DNA of 9,986 nt, taken from SLQH01 sp964612995 (GTDB taxonomy: Bacteria > Planctomycetota > UBA11346). The position numbers and the translations under genes were made by a program. The DNA lies in contig CAZTGE010000142.1 of NCBI GenBank assembly GCA_964612995.1, positions 1-9,986 of the forward strand, written 5' to 3'. Shown piece by piece: positions 1 through 7,200 of the stretch. Under the pieces are notes generated by a model. The model searched no databases, had not been told where the DNA came from, and was given only the letters and a program-made list of their open reading frames with translations. Position 1 is the first letter of the stretch. Every line of letters begins with the position of its first letter.

Positions 1-14
1 CCTCGGTCGTCACT

Positions 15-35
15 CGCCAGCTGCGCTGGCGTTTT
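15..35 (+). terminator. Probable rho-independent terminator of an upstream gene
   Basis: A perfect 7-bp stem (CGCCAGC 15-21 with GCTGGCG 25-31) with a TGC loop is followed directly by TTTT (32-35). This is the layout of an intrinsic terminator on the plus strand. It would end transcription of a gene lying left of the window, which cannot be seen. The T-run is short, so efficiency is uncertain. Confidence 0.5.
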
Positions 36-66
36 CGGCGGCCCTGCGGGCCATTGTCGCCGAAAA
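32..66. repeat. Perfect inverted repeat (nested hairpin)
   Basis: TTTTCGGCG (32-40) pairs perfectly with CGCCGAAAA (58-66), and the interior holds a second stem, GGCCC (40-44) with GGGCC (48-52). The outer arm shares its T-run with the preceding hairpin at 15-31. Because T-runs and A-runs frame it symmetrically, it could act as a terminator on either strand or be part of a dispersed palindromic repeat. No coding role is suggested. Confidence 0.5.
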
Positions 67-87
67 TCGTTCCTCTGTCGGCCGGTC

Positions 88-109
88 GCCCAGCCAAGCC
101 TGGCTGGGC
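88..109. repeat. Palindromic repeat, copy A
   Basis: GCCCAGCCA (88-96) and TGGCTGGGC (101-109) form a perfect 9-bp stem around AGCC. Its 18-nt core, CCAGCCAAGCCTGGCTGG (91-108), differs by one base from a perfect palindrome at 2721-2738. Both copies are followed within about 25 nt by CGCTACG. Two such copies in non-coding DNA suggest a small dispersed repeat family. Confidence 0.45.
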
Positions 110-272
110 TCCGCACGCTACGGATGTACGGTTCAGCCCCTGTGAGGGACGCGTCTTGCTTGGGGTACTGCGCGATCTGGGCGCGTGGCGGGATGCTTCG
201 GGTCAGCGCCGGTCTGGCGTGCGTGAGCGCGCCCGCCATCGGCCCGGACCGGTAGCTTCAACGAATCTGCAC

Positions 273-299
273 TTGGCAACCCGTCATCTGGCCTATAGT
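273..299 (+). promoter_or_regulatory. Candidate sigma70 promoter of the citrate synthase operon
   Basis: TTGGCA (273-278) resembles the -35 consensus TTGACA. TATAGT (294-299) is one base from the -10 consensus TATAAT. The 15-nt spacer is short but within the functional range. The predicted start, near 306, gives a leader of about 75 nt before the ATG at 381. The rest of 110-380 shows no gene I can support. Confidence 0.45.
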
Positions 300-370
300 C
301 CCGGTGGCCACATGCCGGCCGGTATCGCCGCGGCGACCACGGCGAAGCGAGGGTCGGTACATAGCAGAGA

Positions 371-377
371 GGGAGGG
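371..377 (+). promoter_or_regulatory. Ribosome binding site that fixes the gltA start
   Basis: GGGAGGG lies 4 nt before the ATG at 381, within a purine-rich stretch starting near 362. It supports this ATG over the longer open frame that runs back to position 54. The upstream residues of that frame have no resemblance to citrate synthase. Confidence 0.7.
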
Positions 378-380
378 TCC

Positions 381-1691
381 ATGACAGATCGCGCGACGCT
401 GATCATCGACGGGAAAGAGTACCATTTCCCCATCATCACCGGGAGCGAAGGTGAACGTGGAATCGATATCACCCGCTTGCGGCAGCAGACCGGATGCGTC
501 ACCCTCGACCCGGGTCTGGGCAACACCGGTGCCTGCACATCCGAGGTCACCTACATCGACGGAGAGAAAGGGATCCTCCGTTATCGCGGCATTCCCATCG
601 AGCAATTCGCCAAGGGGCCGAATTTCATCGAGGTCGCCTGGCTGCTGATCTTCGGTAAGCTGCCGACTCCTGATGAGTACGAAGGATTCTCGAGGCGCCT
701 GACCAACAGCGCACACCTGCATGAGGGTATGCGGCACGTCTACGAGGCCTTTCCGCCGAGCGCGCCGCCCATGGCCGCGCTCTCGGCGATGTTCAACGTC
801 CTCTCGTGCTACCATCCGGATATCATGGGGCTCGAGGACGACGATGTCTTCAGCGAGGCCGCGGCCCGGCTGATCAGCAAGGTCCGGACCATCACCGCGT
901 ACATCTACCGTTTCCAGCTCGGTCTGCCGGTGATGTACCCCGATCCCGACCTGAGCTACTGCGCCAACCTGCTGCACATGATGTTCTCGTGGCCGGGCAA
1001 GTCCTATCCGATCGACGACGAGGTCATCGAGGCGCTCAACCTGATCTTCATCCTCCACGCCGACCACGAGCAGAACTGTTCCACAAGTACGGTGCGCGTG
1101 GTCGGCTCAAGCCAGGCCAACCTGTTCACCTCGCTCGCCGCCGGCGTCAGCGCGTTGTGGGGTCCGCTGCACGGCGGGGCCAACGTCGCGGTCATGAAGA
1201 TGCTCGAGGGTATCCGCGTCGGCGGGCTCTCGATCGAGCAGTGCGTCGAGAAGGCCAAGGACAAGAACGACCCCTTCCGGCTGATGGGCTTCGGCCACCG
1301 GGTCTACAAGAATTACGACCCACGGGCCAAGGTGCTGCGCGACGTGTGCAACCGGCTGTTGGGCAGGCTCAAGATCAACGATCCGCTGCTCGACATCGCC
1401 CGCAGCCTCGAAGAGGTGGCGCTCAAGGACAGCTACTTCGTCGAGCGCGGCCTGTATCCCAACGTGGATTTCTACAGCGGGATCATCATGCGCGCGCTGG
1501 GCATTCCGACCAACATGTTCACGGTCATGTTCGCCATCGGGCGCCTGCCCGGCTGGATCGCGCACTGGCGCGAGCAGCACCTGCGCAAGGGTCGGATCTT
1601 CCGCCCGCGGCAGGTCTACACCGGTCCGACCGAATCGCCCTACGAGGCCCCGTCTGAGCGCAGCGGCTTCCACGAGGTCGTGTCTGGGTGA
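381..1691 (+). CDS. gltA: Citrate synthase (type II)
   Basis: The 436-aa product condenses oxaloacetate and acetyl-CoA to citrate, the entry step of the TCA cycle, in the cytoplasm. Length and alignment match E. coli GltA (427 aa). The small N-terminal beta domain (about 1-50, with IDGKEYHFPI) marks the long bacterial type II enzyme, not the shorter methylcitrate synthase form. Catalytic residues are in place: H264 in GPLHGGAN, H306 in MGFGHRVYKNYDPRA and D363 in YPNVDFYSG. LHADHEQNCSTSTVR (225-239) is the conserved oxaloacetate-side segment. Position 206, where I recall E. coli having the NADH-site cysteine (FSTPCEPY), is glycine here (FSWPGKSY), so NADH inhibition may differ. The segment around 225-270 (HEQNCSTSTVRVVGSSQANLF) reads more like actinobacterial enzymes than enteric ones. 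The stop overlaps the start of the next gene, so the two are probably co-transcribed. Confidence 0.95.
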   Translation: MTDRATLIIDGKEYHFPIITGSEGERGIDITRLRQQTGCVTLDPGLGNTGACTSEVTYIDGEKGILRYRGIPIEQFAKGPNFIEVAWLLIFGKLPTPDEYEGFSRRLTNSAHLHEGMRHVYEAFPPSAPPMAALSAMFNVLSCYHPDIMGLEDDDVFSEAAARLISKVRTITAYIYRFQLGLPVMYPDPDLSYCANLLHMMFSWPGKSYPIDDEVIEALNLIFILHADHEQNCSTSTVRVVGSSQANLFTSLAAGVSALWGPLHGGANVAVMKMLEGIRVGGLSIEQCVEKAKDKNDPFRLMGFGHRVYKNYDPRAKVLRDVCNRLLGRLKINDPLLDIARSLEEVALKDSYFVERGLYPNVDFYSGIIMRALGIPTNMFTVMFAIGRLPGWIAHWREQHLRKGRIFRPRQVYTGPTESPYEAPSERSGFHEVVSG

Positions 1692-2686
1692 GCCTGCCGC
1701 CCGAGTCCGCCGCCGCTGCGAGCATGGCCCGGGCCCTGCTCGCGGGCGGCGAGCTGGCGATCACCACCCACGTCAACCCGGATGCCGACGGTATCGGTTC
1801 GGCGCTGGCGCTGGCGCATGCGCTGCGCCGCCGGGGCCTGCGCCCCATGATCTACAGCGCCGATCCGGTGCCCCGCAGCTGCCGCTTCCTGCCCGGGGTC
1901 GATGACATCGTCCGGGTCGCAGATGCCGCCGCGGCGCGCGCGCTGCCGCCGGTCGAGACCCTGGTGACGGTCGACTGCGGTGCCGCGGATCGCATCGCTC
2001 ACCTGGCCGAGCTGCGGCACTCGCGGGTGTTGGTCATCGATCATCACGCGGGCCCCGGTGACTTCGGCGATCAGCGTCTGGTCCGGCCGCAGAGCGAATG
2101 CACGGCGCGGCTGATCGACGAGGTCGTCGCCGCGCTCGAGCTGCCGCGCGATGCGACGCATGCCACCTGTTGTTTCGCCGGTCTGGTGTTCGACACCGGT
2201 CGCTTCATGCACGCCAACACCGGCCCGGACGCCTTCCGGCTCGCGGCTGCACTCGCCGACACCGGGATCGACATCGGCGCGATCAATCGCGCCCTGAGCT
2301 ACACCCGCAGCCGCGATGATCTCGCGCGCGAGGCCCTGGCCATCGAACGCCTGCGCGTGGACGCGGACGAACCGCGGCTCGCCGGGATCGCGCTCGACGC
2401 CGACGCGCTCGAACGTATCGGTCGGCCCGACGACTGGGGCGAGACGATCGAGATTCCGCGCAGCCTCGCCGGTGTCGAGATCGCGTACCTCATGCGCGAG
2501 GCGCCCGATCGCGCGAGCGTCCGTTGCAGCCTGCGTTGCAATCCACCCTGGGCCGTGCGCCCGGTCGCCGAGCACTTCGGCGGCGGCGGGCACGATTGTG
2601 CCGCCGGCTGCACCATCGAAGGTGATCTGGACCGGGCCTGCAGGCACCTGCTGCCAGCCTTGCGCGCCGTCCTCGCCCGGGGCTGA
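1688..2686 (+). CDS. DHH/DHHA1 family phosphoesterase, NrnA-like
   Basis: The 332-aa protein matches the bifunctional oligoribonuclease/pAp phosphatase family (NrnA, usually 310-340 aa). These enzymes degrade 2-5 nt RNA and dephosphorylate 3'-phosphoadenosine 5'-phosphate using Mn2+. The DHH domain metal ligands are visible: N30-P-D32-x-D34 in motif I, D96 in VDCGAAD, D118-H119-H120 and D169 in DTGRF. The C-terminal DHHA1 domain carries the substrate-binding HFGGGGH (296-302). The GTG start at 1688 overlaps the gltA stop as GTGA, with GAGG at 1674-1677 as a possible ribosome site. An ATG at 1724 is an alternative start that keeps every motif. In a sulfur-oxidizing or sulfate-assimilating host, pAp clearance would fit, but nothing here decides between the RNA and nucleotide roles. 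Confidence 0.88.
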   Translation: MSLPPESAAAASMARALLAGGELAITTHVNPDADGIGSALALAHALRRRGLRPMIYSADPVPRSCRFLPGVDDIVRVADAAAARALPPVETLVTVDCGAADRIAHLAELRHSRVLVIDHHAGPGDFGDQRLVRPQSECTARLIDEVVAALELPRDATHATCCFAGLVFDTGRFMHANTGPDAFRLAAALADTGIDIGAINRALSYTRSRDDLAREALAIERLRVDADEPRLAGIALDADALERIGRPDDWGETIEIPRSLAGVEIAYLMREAPDRASVRCSLRCNPPWAVRPVAEHFGGGGHDCAAGCTIEGDLDRACRHLLPALRAVLARG

Positions 2687-2720
2687 TCCAAACGGCCCTG
2701 ATTCCTCTGCAAACCGGAGC

Positions 2721-2738
2721 CCAGCCAGGCCTGGCTGG
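2721..2738. repeat. 18-nt perfect palindrome, repeat copy B
   Basis: CCAGCCAGGCCTGGCTGG equals its own reverse complement and differs by one base from the core of the element at 88-109. It lies in the 82-bp gap between the DHH gene and the RlmN-like gene, overlapping the region where a -35 box would sit. It could be a dispersed repeat, a weak terminator of the upstream operon without a T-run, or an operator. Confidence 0.5.
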
Positions 2739-2756
2739 CCTTCGATCGCCGCGCGC

Positions 2757-2762
2757 TACGCT
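2757..2762 (+). promoter_or_regulatory. Candidate leaderless -10 box of the RlmN-like gene
   Basis: TACGCT lies at exactly -12 to -7 from the ATG at 2769, so transcription would start at the A of the start codon. A weak -35 (CTGGCC, 2735-2740) lies 16 nt further up. No Shine-Dalgarno sequence is visible before this ATG. The arrangement matches that of the helicase gene at 4217-4229. Confidence 0.4.
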
Positions 2763-2768
2763 GCCGCC

Positions 2769-3773
2769 ATGGATTGCTTCGCGCTCGGTTGCGAGGAGTG
2801 GCGCGCCTGGGCCGTGGCGCGCGGTCTGCCGGCCTTTCGCGGGCAGCAGATCCACGCCGCGGTCCAAGCGGGGCGCGCGCGGCGTTTCGCCGACATCCGC
2901 ACCTTGCCCGCCGCGCTGCGTTCCTCGCTCGATGCCGGGTTCGCGCTCGCGCCGGCGGACGAGGCGCTGCGACGCGAGAGCCGCGACGGCACGATCAAAT
3001 CCCTGCTGCGTCTGCGCGACGGCGCAGAGATCGAGTGCGTCTCGATCCCCACGGCACAACGGCATACCGTGTGTGTGTCGACCCAGGCCGGATGTGCGAT
3101 CGGCTGCAGTTTCTGCGCCTCGGGTGCGGGCGGCCTGCGCCGCGACCTGAGCGCTGGCGAAATGGTGTTCCAGGTGCTGCACCACCAGCGGCGGCGGCCG
3201 GTGACCAACGTGGTGTTCATGGGCTCGGGCGAGCCCTTCCTCAACTACGAAGCCGTCCTGCGTTGTGTCGCGGTGCTCGGCGACCCGGCCGGGCTCGGAT
3301 TGGGGCGGCGTCGGCTGACGGTGAGCACCGTCGGGGTTCCCGATCGCATCCGCGCTTTCGCGCACGACGAACCCCAGGTCAACCTGGCCGTGAGTCTGCA
3401 TGCGGTCGACGACGCCACCCGTTCGGCACTGATCCCGGCCAACCGCAGTTGGCCACTTGCGGCGATCCGCTCCGCGCTACGTGACTACAGCGACGCGAGC
3501 GGACGACGGGTCACGCTCGAGTACTGCCTGATCGACGGCATCAATACCGCCCCGGAACAGGCGGTGGCCCTGGCCCGCTGGGCGCGTCCGCTCGGGGCGC
3601 TGATCAACCTCATCTGCTACAACGCGGGCGGCGCCGGTGCCCACCGCGCTCCCGATGGCGCCACTCTCGCCGCCTTCGCCGAGGCGGTCGCATCCGCCGG
3701 TGGAACGGCGACGCTCCGCGCCTCGCGCGGCACGGACATCGCCGGCGCCTGCGGGGAGCTGAGCGGGAGTTGA
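2769..3773 (+). CDS. RlmN/Cfr-type radical SAM RNA methyltransferase, divergent
   Basis: The 334-aa product belongs to the family that methylates adenosine C2 (RlmN, A2503 of 23S rRNA and A37 of some tRNAs) or C8 (Cfr). An N-terminal HhH-like domain (LPAFRGQQIHAAV, about 20-32) precedes the radical SAM barrel. The 4Fe-4S ligands are C109, C113 and C116 in CAIGCSFC. The two extra cysteines of the family are also present: C102 (E. coli RlmN C118) and C328 (C355) in RGTDIAGACGEL, as is E89 (E105). It is therefore probably active. It differs from usual gammaproteobacterial RlmN: it is about 50 residues shorter, has CASGAGGLRRDLSAGE after the cluster, and MGSGEPF instead of MGMGEPL. This suggests a second paralog beside a standard RlmN elsewhere in the genome, with rRNA A2503 or another RNA as target. 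The ATG at 2769 is preferred because the conserved domain begins just after it. Confidence 0.85.
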   Translation: MDCFALGCEEWRAWAVARGLPAFRGQQIHAAVQAGRARRFADIRTLPAALRSSLDAGFALAPADEALRRESRDGTIKSLLRLRDGAEIECVSIPTAQRHTVCVSTQAGCAIGCSFCASGAGGLRRDLSAGEMVFQVLHHQRRRPVTNVVFMGSGEPFLNYEAVLRCVAVLGDPAGLGLGRRRLTVSTVGVPDRIRAFAHDEPQVNLAVSLHAVDDATRSALIPANRSWPLAAIRSALRDYSDASGRRVTLEYCLIDGINTAPEQAVALARWARPLGALINLICYNAGGAGAHRAPDGATLAAFAEAVASAGGTATLRASRGTDIAGACGELSGS

Positions 3774-3809
3774 CGCGGGTCCGCCGGCGCGCGGTGGTGT
3801 TGTGTTCAC

Positions 3810-4033
3810 GTAACCACTCAGGCCCATCGGGCATGAGTGGTTACAACGCCTATTTCGGGGCCCCATCGTACGCGATGGGGTTTGCCGCCGAGTGGTGATG
3901 GGCGGATACGTTTCGGCGCAGCCGATCCGCCCACGCCTGAATCTGCCTGCAGATTCAGGCGAACCACGACAAAGCCAGAGGGGTAGGTCCTCACGCAGTG
4001 AGGACCGTAGGGGCGAAGCCCCTGAGTAGTTAC
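3810..4033. mobile_element. MITE-like hairpin array bounded by inverted repeats
   Basis: This 224-bp stretch begins with GTAACCACTCA (3810-3820) and ends with TGAGTAGTTAC (4023-4033), which are inverted repeats with one mismatch. An exact partner of the left end, TGAGTGGTTAC, also lies inside at 3834-3844. Between the ends are six compact hairpins: 3810-3844, 3861-3880, 3899-3933, 3934-3961 (12-bp perfect stem), 3986-4006 (9-bp perfect stem) and 4009-4023 (GAA loop). No reading frame of note is present. Ends starting GTAA recall the IS66 insertion-sequence family, so a non-autonomous IS66-derived element is possible. I see no 8-bp target duplication (GTGTTCAC left, GGGGCTGG right), so it may be old or a composite of repeats. 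Confidence 0.4.
3861..3884 (+). terminator. Terminator-like hairpin downstream of the RlmN-like gene
   Basis: CCCCATCG (3861-3868) pairs with CGATGGGG (3873-3880) around TACG, followed by TTTG. It is the only hairpin of the array with a T-run on the plus strand and lies about 90 bp after the methyltransferase stop, so it may end that transcript. The T-run is short. Confidence 0.3.
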
Positions 4034-4089
4034 GGGGCTGGCCGGATCCCTCATGAGCAACGTCGCGAAAAGTCGTGGCGTGCTGTCAA

Positions 4090-4166
4090 TGCAGGGCTTC
4101 GCGATCGAGGCGAACCGGAGCGTAGCAGCGCTACGTGAGGATCCGCCGACCGAGCGAAGTCCTGTA
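4090..4166. repeat. Long imperfect inverted repeat (77-nt hairpin)
   Basis: The 37-nt arms 4090-4126 and 4130-4166 pair imperfectly. The apex is a perfect 6-bp stem (CGTAGC 4121-4126, GCTACG 4130-4135), and the base is nearly perfect (left TGCAGGGCTTCGC, right GCGAAGTCCTGTA). The middle is loose. It lies between the hairpin array and the helicase gene. Paired ends with a looser middle suggest a structured RNA or a dispersed repeat. I cannot assign it to a named RNA family. Confidence 0.4.
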
Positions 4167-4194
4167 GTGGCGGTGCGATACGGCTTTGCAGCAG

Positions 4195-4222
4195 TTGTAT
4201 CGTGAGGGATGCGGGCTAGGGT
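4195..4222 (+). promoter_or_regulatory. Candidate leaderless promoter of the helicase gene
   Basis: TTGTAT (4195-4200), a 16-nt spacer and TAGGGT (4217-4222) form a plausible sigma70 promoter. The -10 hexamer is at -12 to -7 from the ATG at 4229, predicting a leaderless transcript. No good Shine-Dalgarno sequence precedes the ATG. GCTAGGGTCCTGCCATG here parallels GCTACGCTGCCGCCATG at the RlmN-like gene. Confidence 0.45.
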
Positions 4223-4228
4223 CCTGCC

Positions 4229-7200
4229 ATGGCAATCGGCAGTCTGGTCGCGGTTCCGGAATTGCAGAGCGAGGGGCCGGCGCGGCTGCTGCGGCAGAAG
4301 CCCGGCTGGCTCGACATCCGCTTCCTGCGCAGCGGCGCGGAGATGACGCAGGAGGCGGCGCGGGTGGTGCGCTACTGCCTTCTGCCGGGCACGCGGGTCG
4401 AGCTGGCGAGCGACGAGGGCGCGCGGCAGGGCACGATCGGCGCCGGGGCGCCGCAGACCGACAGCGCCAGCGGCCTGATCCGCTACCCGGTGCGCTGCGA
4501 TGACGGCACAGAGCTGACGGCCGACGAACGATCGATCGTGATGGTCCCTCCGGCCGTGGATCCGGTCGAGCAGTTGCGCACCGCGGCATTCCACGATCAG
4601 CGTCCGCGCTTCGGGCGCGCCGGGGCGCCGCGCCCACCCGAGCCCTGGGGTCCGTTGACCTTCTGCGCGCGCGAGGACCTGCTGCGGTGGCGTGACGGCG
4701 CCTGGATGAACACCGGTGGGGTGATCGCCCTGGCAGGCGCGCGCATCCGCCCCTTGCCGCATCAGATCCTGACCGCGCGCCGGGTGCTCGCCGACCGTCA
4801 GGTCCGCTACCTGCTCGCCGACGAGGTCGGGCTGGGCAAGACGATCGAAGCCGGCCTGGTGATGCAGAGCCTGCTGGCGATGCGTCCGCAGATGCGCGTG
4901 CTGGTGGTGGTGCCCGGCGCGCTGGTCAGCCAATGGTTCGTCGAGATGTATCTCAAGTTCGGCGGGCGGCGTTTCGTGATGTACGACAGCAACCGGCTCG
5001 AGGAGGTCCGCGGCAATCCCTGGACCGAGCAGTTCGTGATCGCTTCCAGTCGGGCGCTGGAGACCCTCAGCGGCAAGCAGGCGCTGCGCTTCGCCGCCGC
5101 CAGCTGGGACATGGTCATCGTCGACGAATGCCATCGCATGCAGCCGGGTGGCTCGCTCTACAAGCGCGTGGCGATGCTCTCCAAGCGCGCGCCGCATGTG
5201 CTGCTGCTCTCGGCCACGCCGGGGCGACAGCACGCCGATTCGTATCTCGCGCTGCTGCACCTGCTCCAGCCCGATGCCTACGCCCTCGACGACGCCGAGG
5301 GCTTCACCCGACGGCTCGCGGCCCAGGGGCGGGTGCTCGAGCTGTTGCTCGACACGCGCGTGGCGCGCGAACCGGGGCAACGCGCGGAGGTGGCAGCCGC
5401 CTGGGTCGCGGCGCTGCCGGGCGATCCGCTGCTGGCCGAATGCGCGCAGGCCTGGGCCGCGGCGGCTCCGGAGGCCGTGCCGGCCGCGACCGAGTCGCTG
5501 GTCGCGCACGTGCGCGAGAACCACCGTCTCGACCATCGCGTCATCCGCCACCGGCGTCAGGTGCTCGCCCGGCTCTCCGCCACGACCGGGGTCGGCGGCG
5601 TTTCGCTCGCCAGCCGGACCTGCGAGTGGATCGGCTACAGCGAAGATCCGCGTGGCCAGCAGCTGCGCTCGACGCTCGATGCCTATCGGGCCGAGCTGGT
5701 GCGTCTGCACCGGGTCGGCGAACACATCGCCCCGCGCCTGGCGCATTGGTTGCTGCAGCTCGAGCTTGGCGCGGCGGCACATCCGCGGGTGCTCGAGCGC
5801 ATGTTGGCGATGCGTGGCGCGGTGCTGGCCGAGCCGGAGGAGTACGAAGAGTACCGTTTGCGCTCCGATCCGAATGCGACCCTGGCCCAGGTTTTGCGCC
5901 CCGATCTGAGCGAGGCCGAGACCATGGCCCACATCGCGGTCAGCGCGGCCTGTTTCATCGATCCCGACGAGGCGCCCTTGTTGCGCGCCCTGCGCGCGGC
6001 GGCCGATGAGGCCTGTCGCCGGGTTCCGCCGCGGACCCTGGCCCTGGCGCGGCGCATCGTCGCGTTCTGGGAGGACAGCCCCGACGAGAAGGTGCTGGTT
6101 TTCACCACCAGTTCGCTCGCGGTGCTGGAGATCGCCGAGGTCCTCGGCAAGGAGCTCGGGCGCGATCGCATCGTCACCTTCGGCGCGCATCAGGACGCGA
6201 TCGAACGCGAGGCTGCCGCACGGCGCTTCCGGCACGAGGATCGCTGTGCGGTGATGGTCAGCGACCCGCTCGGTGGCGAGGGGCGTAATTTCCAGTTCGT
6301 CTCGGTGATCGCGCATCACGACCTGCCCTGGTCGGTTGCGGCCGTGGAACAGCGCATCGGTCGCGTCGACCGGCTCGGCCGCGACGGCGAGGTGCTCAGC
6401 TGGGTACTCGAGCAGGAAGGGGGCGCGGATCCGATTTCGGCCTGGGCGCGGATCCTCGACGAAGCGGTGGGCGTATTCACCGCCTCGTCCTCGGGGCTCG
6501 AGTTCGTCCACGACGCGGTCGAGGTACGCTCGTTGCTCACCGCGCTCGACGCGGGGCCGGAGGCCTTGCGCGCGCAGTGCGCGGCTTTGACCGCACTGGT
6601 CGCGGCCGAGCGTAGCGAGCGCGACGAGCGCGAAGACGCCCTCTATCACGAGGGCGAAGGGATCTACCGCCGTGCGGCCGAGGATGCGGCGGCGATGGTC
6701 GCGGCGACGGTGCCGGTGCGCGCGGTCTGTCGCTGGCTGCGCGGCATGGGCGGCGCGGCGCGACGTGACGAGGACGCCGGTACCCACCATTTGCGCCCGC
6801 GCGGCGAGAACGAATGGGTCGATGGGGCCTTCGATCGCGAGCTCGCGCTGCGCCACGAGGAACTGGCCTTCTTCGCGCCCGGCAACGAGCTGGTCGACGG
6901 GGTGGTCGCCGATGCGGCTGCGGCCGACTGGTGCGGCGCCAACGCCTGGCGCGTGAGTCCGGATGATGGCTGCCGGCGGTGGGAGGGGGTCCGGATCGCC
7001 TACGAGTTCGTGCCCGACGTCGCCGGGTTGCTGGCCACCGGGGCGCCGCTGGAGGCGATGCGCCGGGTGCTCGCGCGCACCGAGCTCGCGCGGCCGGTGC
7101 GGCTGATCCGCTGCGCCGACGGGGGGGTCGAAACCGACGCGGCGATCCACGCCCGGCTCGCGACCGCCTTCGACCCGAATCGCGGCGATGCCGTACTGAG

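Noticed and set aside
54..380. An N-terminal extension of citrate synthase back to position 54
   Set aside because: The extra 109 residues have no resemblance to the family, the segment contains hairpins and a promoter-like site, and the ATG at 381 has a strong ribosome site and the correct N-terminus.
381..1691. Methylcitrate synthase (prpC) instead of citrate synthase
   Set aside because: The protein is 436 aa with the N-terminal beta domain of type II citrate synthase and aligns with E. coli GltA almost without gaps. PrpC is shorter, and no prp genes are nearby.
3810..4033. A CRISPR array
   Set aside because: The hairpins have different sequences and irregular spacing, with no repeated unit of 24-40 nt and no cas gene in the window.
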